NCBI GenBank assembly: GCA_016931015.1
Contig: JAFGFP010000137.1
Span: 1-13,699, forward strand
Length of the DNA stretch: 13,699 bases
Direction of reading: 5' to 3'
Source: Dehalococcoidales bacterium
GTDB taxonomy: Bacteria > Chloroflexota > Dehalococcoidia > Dehalococcoidales > UBA5760
The notes beneath the pieces were generated by a model. It saw only the letters and a list, made by a program, of their open reading frames with translations, searched no databases and was not told where the DNA came from. The position numbers and the translations under genes were made by a program. Shown here one piece after another: positions 6,668-11,914 of the stretch. Every line of letters starts with the position of its first letter. Position 1 is the first letter of the stretch.

Positions 6668-7572
6668 TGTTCGACGCTCACGCGCACTGGCTGCCGGAGG
6701 AGATTATCGCTCAGGCGCACTTCTACTCCCGCGCCTGGGGGGGTATCGATAGCCATCTTGAGGCCATGGATAAGCATAGCGTTGCCCGGACGCTGATTGT
6801 CTACCCCACCAACGACGCCCATACCAGGATGGGCGGCTTATCTCAGGTGGCCCGGCTCTATAACGAGCGCCTCGCCGGGCTGGTGGCCCGGTATCCCGAG
6901 AGGCTGGTGGGGGCGGCTATCCTGCCGGTTAACGACCCGGCGGAGATGGTCCGGGAGTTCGAGCGCGCTACCAAAGGCCTGGGGCTTAAGGCACTCTCCC
7001 TGGGGTCGAGCTTCGAGGGAGTATATCTGGACGACGAAAGTTTCTTCGGGCTCTACGAAGCGGCTCAGGCCGGCGGCATCCCTATCTTCGTTCACCCCCA
7101 GACGGTAAACCCCATCGGCTACGAGCGCTTGAAGCATCCCTTGCTTACCCCGGTCATCGAGTTCGTCTTCGATACCACCGTCTGCATCGGGAAGCTGATT
7201 ACCTCGGGCACCCTGAAGCGATTCCCAAACCTTAAGTTCGTCTTCGCCCACTTCGGCGGGGTCATGCCCTTCATTAAGGAGCGCTTCGACGGCGTCTATC
7301 ACATGCTTAGGTCAAGAGACATCGTCCCCGACCTGGGGGCGCCGCCCGCTAGCTACCTAAAGCAGATATACGTCGATACCAGCGGGGTTACCTCCGGCTT
7401 TGCCCTCAAGTGCACCATCAGTATGGTCGGGGCCGACCACGTCCTCTGGGGGAGCGACTATCCGGGAAACCCCGATATCGCGGCTTCGGTGAGCGCCGTA
7501 GCGGAGCTGAATATCTCTCCCCAGGAAAAAGCGGCCATACTGGGCGGTAACGCAGGCCGGCTTCTCTCTTAG
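6664..7572 (+). CDS. ACMSD-type amidohydrolase, putative decarboxylase
   Basis: A 302-residue protein of the amidohydrolase-2 family (PF04909). Metal ligands are in the right order: His6 and His8 in DAHAHW, His144 in IFVHPQ, His196 in FAHFGG and Asp265 in WGSDYPG. The family includes aminocarboxymuconate-semialdehyde, gamma-resorcylate and 6-methylsalicylate decarboxylases as well as hydrolases. Start is ATG 6664, overlapping the SDR stop as ATGA; ATG 6667 is equally plausible because GGAAGA lies right upstream. Frames opening earlier, at 6619, would intrude on the SDR gene. As last gene of the polyketide operon it could remove CO2 from an aromatic carboxylic acid product. That role is inferred from context; lactone or amide hydrolysis is possible. 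Confidence 0.85.
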   Translation: MMFDAHAHWLPEEIIAQAHFYSRAWGGIDSHLEAMDKHSVARTLIVYPTNDAHTRMGGLSQVARLYNERLAGLVARYPERLVGAAILPVNDPAEMVREFERATKGLGLKALSLGSSFEGVYLDDESFFGLYEAAQAGGIPIFVHPQTVNPIGYERLKHPLLTPVIEFVFDTTVCIGKLITSGTLKRFPNLKFVFAHFGGVMPFIKERFDGVYHMLRSRDIVPDLGAPPASYLKQIYVDTSGVTSGFALKCTISMVGADHVLWGSDYPGNPDIAASVSAVAELNISPQEKAAILGGNAGRLLS

Positions 7573-7907
7573 TGGTCGCAGATATTGGGCCCGCCGCTAA
7601 GCTCTCCGTCCAGGTAGCTCTGAACGACCTTTTCCGGGTCGCTCTCCATAATGCCGGTGACGGTGCTGATGCGGTTCTGCTGAAAGATGTCCTGGGCGCG
7701 CGAGCCCATGCCCCCGGCGATAACCAGGGTTACCCCCTGCTCCGCCAGCCACGCGGGCAGGAGACCGGGCTGGTGTGCCGGCGAGGCGATGAGCTCCTTT
7801 TTCAGTATCTTATTAGCCGCTTCGTCGATATCAAAGATGGCAAACGCTTCACAGTGTCCGAAGTGCGGCGAGAGCACCCCGCCGGTTACTGGTACGGCAC
7901 ACCTCAT
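7569..7907 (-). CDS. NifX/NafY-like dinitrogenase iron-molybdenum cofactor family protein
   Basis: A 112-residue single-domain protein of PF02579 (dinitrogenase Fe-Mo cofactor binding; RNase-H-like fold as in archaeal MTH1175). It opens MRCAVPVTGGVLSPHFGHCEAFAIFD, with the HFGHC block typical of stand-alone members, and later has LVIAGGMGSRAQDIF. The family carries metal clusters in nitrogenase maturation, but small members are widespread in anaerobes without nitrogenase and their role there is unclear. GGAGG lies seven bases upstream of the ATG. It is the last gene of the minus-strand operon. Its TAA shares bases with the TAG of the convergent amidohydrolase gene (TTAG at 7569-7572). Confidence 0.87.
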   Translation of the reverse strand: MRCAVPVTGGVLSPHFGHCEAFAIFDIDEAANKILKKELIASPAHQPGLLPAWLAEQGVTLVIAGGMGSRAQDIFQQNRISTVTGIMESDPEKVVQSYLDGELSGGPNICDH

Positions 7908-7984
7908 AGATTAACCTCCGATTCGTTTATTTAATCTCCTCGCAAATAGCTCATGTGGGGCAAACTGCCTCACCGGCTCAGGCT

Positions 7985-8167
7985 TCAGGTAGAGGTGCTT
8001 GGAGCACAGGAGTTGGGAGCAGAAGACGTGGCGAATATTGAGAAGATACGGCGTGTAATCTGTGCTCCGCACTGGGGACATTCTGCCTTGCGGTCGCTGT
8101 CGGCCATACTTCGCCGAAGCTCAAAGCGCACGCCGCATTTCAGACATTCGTATTCGTAGATGGGCAA
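7985..8167 (-). CDS. FmdB-type zinc ribbon protein
   Basis: A 60-residue protein opening with PIYEYECLKCG and carrying C8-x2-C11 and C30-x2-C33, the FmdB-family zinc ribbon (first named as a putative regulator of formylmethanofuran dehydrogenase). The start is TTG at 8165-8167: the conserved PIYEYEC follows it directly and GAGGTG sits eight bases upstream, inside the end of the ATPase gene. The tail (SSAPNSCAPSTST) is low in complexity and not conserved in the family as I know it. It probably binds zinc; a nucleic-acid or protein-binding role is a guess. The 77 bases between this gene and the NifX-like gene hold only the latter's ribosome site. Confidence 0.82.
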   Translation of the reverse strand: MPIYEYECLKCGVRFELRRSMADSDRKAECPQCGAQITRRIFSIFATSSAPNSCAPSTST

Positions 8168-8174
8168 GTGCTTA

Positions 8175-9047
8175 TCACCTCTTTCCTTCTTGTTCTAGCA
8201 TCCTGGAGATACTATACCATAATTTCTCTATCTCTTGAGTAACCCGGCCCTGAGAGTACTCGACTACGGGCACGCCGTGCGTCAGGGCCTCGGTCACGAT
8301 ATTATCGAATGGAATCCGGGCGGCGACCGCTACCCCTTCGCTAGAGCAGTAGTCTTCAATCCGGCGGCGGTTTTCCTCGTTCAGGTCGCACTTATTGATG
8401 CAGACCGCTGCCGGGACCCCGAAGTGACGGCAGACCCCGAGCACCCTTACCAGGTCGTGTATTCCGGAGAGGGTCGGCTCGGTAACCAGGATAGCCAGGT
8501 TAGCCCCGGAGAGCGACGAAATCACCGGACAGCCGATACCGGGCGGGCCGTCGCTGATGATATAGTCCAGGCCCTGCGTCTCAGCCAGGTGGCGGGCCTC
8601 TTTTCTCACCCGGGCCACCAGTTTTCCCGAGTTCTCCTGGGCGATACCCAGCCGGGCGTGCACCAGGGGCCCGTATTTCGTCTCCGAGACGAACCAGTGC
8701 CCCGCGAGGTTCTCCTCCATGGTTATGGCCTCGGCCGGGCACACCTGAAAGCAGAAGCCGCAGCCCTCGCAGGCGGTAGCATCAACCGTGTAGTCCCTGA
8801 TGGCATCGAAGCGGCACAAGTCCTGACAGAGGCCGCACTCGGTGCATTTGTCCCGGTCGATGTGGGCCAGCTTACCGCTCCAGAACTCGGTATCCCGCTT
8901 CCGGGAGGGCTTGAGCAGCAGGTGGAGGTCGGCGGCGTCCACGTCGCAGTCGCTGAGTACCTTGCTCTCTGCCAGGGCCGCCAGCGAGCCGACGATACTG
9001 GTCTTGCCGGTGCCGCCCTTACCGCTGAGTATTACCACCTCTTTCAT
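8175..9047 (-). CDS. MinD/ParA-type ATPase with inserted 2x[4Fe-4S] ferredoxin domain (first of a pair in window order)
   Basis: A 290-residue P-loop ATPase of the MinD/Mrp/CooC group. The deviant Walker A is GKGGTGKTS (9-17) and a Walker-B-like ISDGPPGIGCPV lies at 164-175. A bacterial ferredoxin domain is inserted after the first strands, with C68-x2-C71-x2-C74-x3-C78 and C93-x2-C96-x2-C99-x3-C103, enough for two [4Fe-4S] clusters. Such proteins occur as pairs in archaea and anaerobic bacteria, next to NifX-like proteins. They are thought to insert or carry Fe-S or metal clusters, but no substrate is known. The start ATG lies within the 3' end of the other ATPase gene (29-base overlap), so the two are co-translated and may form a heterodimer. 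Confidence 0.9.
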   Translation of the reverse strand: MKEVVILSGKGGTGKTSIVGSLAALAESKVLSDCDVDAADLHLLLKPSRKRDTEFWSGKLAHIDRDKCTECGLCQDLCRFDAIRDYTVDATACEGCGFCFQVCPAEAITMEENLAGHWFVSETKYGPLVHARLGIAQENSGKLVARVRKEARHLAETQGLDYIISDGPPGIGCPVISSLSGANLAILVTEPTLSGIHDLVRVLGVCRHFGVPAAVCINKCDLNEENRRRIEDYCSSEGVAVAARIPFDNIVTEALTHGVPVVEYSQGRVTQEIEKLWYSISRMLEQEGKR

Positions 9048-9885
9048 CTACCAGCTCCCTTATTCGCTCGAAAAGCTTAAGAAATTTGTCCCGCCACCGG
9101 GGCATTCCCGCCACCAGAGCCGTGCCCCCGGCGTAGAGACGGGCAATCTCGGTGTCCAGGGGAATGGTAAGCAGGATGGGTATCTTCTCCCGGCGGCAGT
9201 ATGCCTCTGTTTTAGTATCACCGAGACCGGCCCGGTTGAGGACGACCCCGCAGGGAATACCCATCTCCCTCACCGTTGCCACGGCCAGGGCGAGGTCGTT
9301 CAGCCCGAAGGGGGTCGGCTCGGTTACCAGGAGACAGAAGTCACACCCCTTGATGGCTTCCACCACCGGGCAGGACGTGCCCGGCGGTATGTCCCGGACG
9401 GTTATCTCGCTATCGCGGCCGTGCTCTTTTACCTTTCTGATGACCGGCGGCGCCATCGCCTCGCCGACGTTAAGTACGCCGTGGGCAAAGCTGATGCCGT
9501 CCGCCTCCCCCCACTCGACCACCCCCGTCTCTCTGGGTTCCTCGGAGATGGCTCCCTTCGGGCAGAGGTAGCTGCAGGCGCCGCAGCCGTGGCACAGCTG
9601 CGGGAAGGTCATCACGTGGTCTCCCAGGACGGCGATGGCGTTATAGGCGCAGACCTGGGCGCACTTGCCGCAATAGTTGCACTTATCATCGGCTACCTTG
9701 GGCACCGGGATGGTGACTGCCTCGCGGCCGGTAAGGTTCGGCTTCAGGAAGACGTGCCCGTTGGGCTCCTCGACATCGCAGTCCAGAAAGCTGACCCGGT
9801 GCTCCCCCGCCAGGGAGAGCGCCAGGCTGGTCGCCACCAGGGTCTTTCCCGTGCCGCCCTTGCCGCTGGCGACCGCGATAATCAC
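9019..9885 (-). CDS. MinD/ParA-type ATPase with inserted 2x[4Fe-4S] ferredoxin domain (partner)
   Basis: A 288-residue paralogue of the neighbouring ATPase. It has the deviant Walker A ASGKGGTGKT (6-15) and FLDCDVEEPNGHVFLKP (33-49), whose E-E-P-N is typical of this subgroup where the partner has D-A-A-D-L. Ferredoxin cysteines are C69, C72, C75, C79 and C98, C101, C104, C108. RDIPPGTSCPV (164-174) takes the Walker B position, with Asp165. The start is GTG (9883-9885), directly after the preceding TAA, so it is probably coupled to the NifX-zinc ribbon gene. Likely function is ATP-driven handling of an iron-sulfur or other metal cluster together with its partner and the two NifX-like proteins. 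Confidence 0.9.
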   Translation of the reverse strand: MIIAVASGKGGTGKTLVATSLALSLAGEHRVSFLDCDVEEPNGHVFLKPNLTGREAVTIPVPKVADDKCNYCGKCAQVCAYNAIAVLGDHVMTFPQLCHGCGACSYLCPKGAISEEPRETGVVEWGEADGISFAHGVLNVGEAMAPPVIRKVKEHGRDSEITVRDIPPGTSCPVVEAIKGCDFCLLVTEPTPFGLNDLALAVATVREMGIPCGVVLNRAGLGDTKTEAYCRREKIPILLTIPLDTEIARLYAGGTALVAGMPRWRDKFLKLFERIRELVDERGGNTQR

Positions 9886-10512
9886 TTAGCCTCTCACCAT
9901 CCGGGTGCCGCACTTGGGGCAGCTCATGTTGTAGCAGGGGTTACCGGGCTGGTGCGGAGTATGCGCCCCGCACTTGGGACAAACGCAGTCCCCACCGGGC
10001 CCGACACCCGGCCTGGTGCCGGTCATCATGCCGACGCCCCGGCCCATGCCTCTCCCCATACCACGACCCATGCCTCGGCCCATGCCGCTGCCTCTGCCCG
10101 TGCCGGGGTTGGCTCCCGCACCGGGATTAGCCCCCGTGCCGGGGTTAGCGCCCATGCCGAAGTGGTCGGGGACGTTGGCCTTGTCGCTGGCCTGGAACTT
10201 ACCCGACTGGTAGGCCTCGATGGCGTCCTTAACCTTTCCCGATACCCCGGTTATCACCTGAATACCGGCCGCCGAGAGCACCTGGTGGGCGTTGGGGCCG
10301 CAGTTCCCGGTGAGCACTGCGGCGACGCCCTTAGCGGCAATCGCCTGACCGGTGGAGACACCGGCGCCGCCGGAGGCCATGGCGCTCTCGTTCTCCACGG
10401 CTTCAAACTCCTTCGTCTCCGGGTCGGCGATGATGAAGTACTGACAGCGCCCGAAACGTGGGTCTACCTCGGCCTCCAGGGTCGGGCCGGTGGCTGAAAT
10501 TGCAATCCTCAT
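9886..10512 (-). CDS. NifX-like domain fused to a zinc ribbon through a Gly/Met/Arg repeat linker
   Basis: A 208-residue protein in three parts. Residues 1-110 form a PF02579 domain (MRIAISATGPTLEAEVDPRFGRC, then TGNCGPNAHQVL). Residues about 119-170 are a low-complexity linker with three GANPG(T/A)G units, then RGMG repeated four times. Residues 176-202 form a zinc ribbon with CPKCG twice (C178, C181, C198, C201). AGGAGA lies upstream of the ATG. The DPRFGRC block marks the longer PF02579 subgroup often encoded next to MinD-type ATPases. The zinc ribbon may dock partners or bind metal. The methionine-rich linker could simply be flexible or could bind soft metals; the sequence does not decide. 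Confidence 0.87.
   Translation of the reverse strand: MRIAISATGPTLEAEVDPRFGRCQYFIIADPETKEFEAVENESAMASGGAGVSTGQAIAAKGVAAVLTGNCGPNAHQVLSAAGIQVITGVSGKVKDAIEAYQSGKFQASDKANVPDHFGMGANPGTGANPGAGANPGTGRGSGMGRGMGRGMGRGMGRGVGMMTGTRPGVGPGGDCVCPKCGAHTPHQPGNPCYNMSCPKCGTRMVRG
10027..10152 (-). repeat. in-frame coding repeats of the Gly-rich linker
   Basis: Two short tandem arrays lie inside the NifX-zinc ribbon gene. One encodes ANPG(T/A)G three times (about 10096-10152). The other encodes (M)GRG units (about 10027-10095), where the + strand shows CCCATGCC-type words repeated with small changes. Unit lengths are multiples of three, so gain or loss of copies would keep the frame. The array length may vary between strains. 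Confidence 0.75.
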
Positions 10513-10523
10513 ATTAATTCTCC

Positions 10524-10787
10524 TTATTCCTTCTTGGCTGAGAGTTGGCCTATCCTGGCCTCAAGCTCGTTAAGCTCGTCCCGCAGGTTCTGGGTCTCGG
10601 TCTTCAGGAGCCCAAGCTCCTGCTCGCGGCTCATCTGCGGGGCCGGGGGCACGGGGCGATACCTCCCGTATCGGGGGTAAGCGTAGCTTCCGGGGGCGGC
10701 TCTCATCCCCCAGGGGCTGCAGAATCCCCGGCCGCCTCCCGTCATCGGGCCCTGCCCTCTGGGGCCGGTACCATCAAATCCTGGCAT
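10524..10787 (-). CDS. DUF5320-family small Gly/Pro-rich protein with C-terminal coiled coil
   Basis: An 87-residue protein whose start MPGFDGTGPRGQGPMTGGGRG is the hallmark of DUF5320, small proteins of unknown function found beside NifX-like and MinD-type genes in anaerobes. The middle is rich in Pro, Tyr and Arg. Residues about 53-85 (REQELGLLKTETQNLRDEL and onward) have leucine spacing of a coiled coil. AAAGGAGG lies five bases before the ATG. A paralogue sits directly upstream in the operon, suggesting that the two pair through their coiled coils (inference). Confidence 0.82.
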   Translation of the reverse strand: MPGFDGTGPRGQGPMTGGGRGFCSPWGMRAAPGSYAYPRYGRYRPVPPAPQMSREQELGLLKTETQNLRDELNELEARIGQLSAKKE

Positions 10788-10822
10788 GGTGTCCTCCTTT
10801 ACGACGCGCTTTATCGCACTTC

Positions 10823-11110
10823 TTAGTCTTCGGCCTCCAGGGCGCGCTTCCTGGCCTCGATTTCCTCAAGCCGGCTCTTTATTTCCTCTGCCTGGCTCTT
10901 GAGGTAGCCAAGCTCTGATTCTCCCGCCGTGTCGGGGACGTACCCCGGCGTTCCCGGCTGGAAGGCTCCGGCGCCGAAGAAGTATCCGCAGCGGGGTAAG
11001 CCGCCTCTACCGCGGCCCACGTAGGGCCAGGGTGGCGAGCTACCGCGAAAGCCAAAGCCCCGCCCCCCGCCGCCTCCGAAACCACGGCCGCGTCCGAATC
11101 CGTTAGCCAT
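10823..11110 (-). CDS. second DUF5320-like Gly/Arg-rich protein with C-terminal coiled coil
   Basis: A 95-residue protein with a Gly/Arg/Phe-rich N-terminal half (GRGRGFGGGGGRGFGFRG), a Tyr- and Pro-rich middle, and a charged helix from about residue 64 (ESELGYLKSQAEEIKSRLEE and on) that matches the ELGLLKTETQNL region of the next gene. It is shorter of the conserved GPRGQGPMTG start, so it is a divergent member. AAGGAGGTGG sits upstream of the ATG. About 68 AT-rich bases separate it from the regulator gene, the largest gap in the upstream half of the operon; no convincing internal promoter was found there. Confidence 0.78.
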   Translation of the reverse strand: MANGFGRGRGFGGGGGRGFGFRGSSPPWPYVGRGRGGLPRCGYFFGAGAFQPGTPGYVPDTAGESELGYLKSQAEEIKSRLEEIEARKRALEAED

Positions 11111-11178
11111 GTTCCACCTCCTTTTTCCTTGGTTCTCTAGGTCTCTTCATATAACTATTTTGGTCTTTAGTGATTTTA

Positions 11179-11646
11179 TTACTCGTTTCCCCTGAGCCGT
11201 CGGCACCTGCCTCCGATATTCCCTCCCGGCGTCCACGGCCACAGCGTCATGATGTGGGGCGTCTTACAGACGGGGCAGAACCGGGGCGGCTCCTTGACCA
11301 TGACCTCGAAGGGCACCTCCCACTCATGGCCCTGCTCGCAGCGGAAGCGCCGTACCGCCATCTCGTAGTTACCGCCCTCGATTCTGATGGCCTTTCCGTT
11401 GAGCAGGGCATCCGCCGTCTTCCGCCGCGCCGAGAGCAGTATCCGGGCGAAGGTGGTGCGCGAGACGCTCATCCTCCGGGCGCCCTCGTCCTGCTCCAGA
11501 CCCTCGATGTCCTTCAGACGGAGCGCCTCGGCCTCCTCGATGCAGAGCCGCACCTCGGTAAGCTGAGCCATCCTTACCCCCGCCGGCTTGAAGTAGCTTA
11601 CCGGCGGCAGAAAATCCACCCGCCTCCAGCGCTGCCGTCTGCCCAT
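11179..11646 (-). CDS. DUF134-family HTH DNA-binding protein with zinc ribbon
   Basis: A 155-residue protein of DUF134 (PF02001). The N-terminus RRVDFLPPVSYFKPAGV is characteristic of the family. A sigma-70-region-4-like helix-turn-helix spans about 36-85 (EEAEALRLKDIEGLEQDEGARRMSVSRTTFARIL), followed by NGKAIRIEGGNY. The C-terminal third has C103-x3-H107 and C124-x2-C127, a likely zinc or metal site. It is the first gene of the minus-strand operon, behind GGAGGTGA. It probably senses metal or redox state and regulates its own operon from the repeats at the promoter; both points are inference. Confidence 0.86.
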   Translation of the reverse strand: MGRRQRWRRVDFLPPVSYFKPAGVRMAQLTEVRLCIEEAEALRLKDIEGLEQDEGARRMSVSRTTFARILLSARRKTADALLNGKAIRIEGGNYEMAVRRFRCEQGHEWEVPFEVMVKEPPRFCPVCKTPHIMTLWPWTPGGNIGGRCRRLRGNE

Positions 11647-11714
11647 GTCTTTCGCCTCACCTCCGGTTAAAGAGCATAATTATGAGTAAAATTACCTTTG
11701 TTTTTCGCCCTTAT

Positions 11715-11730
11715 GACCATAATAGACCAT
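11715..11730. promoter_or_regulatory. possible operator: two GACCAT direct repeats overlapping the -10
   Basis: GACCAT occurs at 11715-11720 and 11725-11730, ten bases apart, about one helical turn, and flanks the -10 of the minus-strand promoter. Direct repeats with helical spacing at a -10 are typical of a repressor site. The first gene of the operon encodes an HTH protein, so autoregulation is plausible but not shown. Confidence 0.4.
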
Positions 11731-11747
11731 TAAGCGACCCCTGTCAA
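11719..11747 (-). promoter_or_regulatory. sigma-70-type promoter of the minus-strand operon
   Basis: On the minus strand TTGACA (11742-11747) is followed after exactly 17 bases by TATTAT (11719-11724). This gives a leader of about 65 bases before the DUF134 start at 11646. The -35 is a perfect consensus match and the -10 differs at one position. Confidence 0.78.
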
Positions 11748-11815
11748 GTATCCGGTATCGAGGCAAATTACCCCTGCCGTTGCTTAACTTTTTGGTATCT
11801 AGCGGGTAAAGGGAC

Positions 11816-11845
11816 TTGCGTGTTGCTTGGGTGCTGGTTTACAAT
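11816..11845 (+). promoter_or_regulatory. probable promoter of the flavoprotein gene
   Basis: TTGCGT (11816-11821) and TACAAT (11840-11845) are 18 bases apart and point to the CoA-disulfide-reductase-like gene. The predicted start, near 11852, coincides with the first base of a strong hairpin. The -35 is imperfect, so the exact position is less certain than for the divergent promoter. Confidence 0.5.
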
Positions 11846-11851
11846 ACGGGC

Positions 11852-11874
11852 GGTTTGCCGTCGAGACGCAAACC
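11852..11874 (+). promoter_or_regulatory. 5'-terminal hairpin or operator in the flavoprotein leader
   Basis: GGTTTG (11852-11857) pairs with CAAACC (11869-11874) and CGTC (11859-11862) with GACG (11865-11868), leaving one bulged C and a tiny GA centre. As RNA it would place a stable stem at the very 5' end of the transcript, possibly protecting it. As DNA it is an inverted repeat placed where a repressor could bind. There is no T-run, so it is not a terminator. Confidence 0.5.
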
Positions 11875-11880
11875 TTACTA

Positions 11881-11900
11881 TTTATTAAATTTTATTAAAT
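11881..11900 (+). repeat. perfect tandem 10-mer TTTATTAAAT x2
   Basis: Two identical copies of TTTATTAAAT lie directly before the GGGGGG ribosome site of the flavoprotein gene. The AT-rich tract contrasts with the GC-rich surroundings and would keep the start region unstructured; a regulator site is also possible. Confidence 0.7.
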
Positions 11901-11914
11901 TGGGGGGTGTATTA

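Noticed and set aside
10027..10152. Short regular repeats considered as a CRISPR or DNA repeat array
   Set aside because: Units are 6-18 bases, in frame, without spacers, and encode a low-complexity linker.
9974..10213. Pro/Met-rich + strand repeats resembling a structural repeat protein
   Set aside because: They are the complement of the Gly/Met/Arg linker codons in the NifX-zinc ribbon gene, with no ribosome site of their own.
8842..10497. Long + strand open frame across the MinD and NifX-like genes
   Set aside because: It is antisense to three well-supported minus-strand genes with clear motifs. It is Pro/Ala/Gly/His-rich and shows no recognisable domain, as expected of a shadow frame in GC-rich DNA.
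7569..10512. NifX-like proteins as evidence for nitrogen fixation
   Set aside because: No nifH, nifD, nifK, nifE, nifN or nifB is present, and small PF02579 proteins are common in organisms that do not fix nitrogen.
11816..11914. Upstream GTG extension of the flavoprotein by 33 codons
   Set aside because: The extension overlaps the probable promoter and hairpin; ATG 11915 has a strong ribosome site and lies just before the FAD motif.
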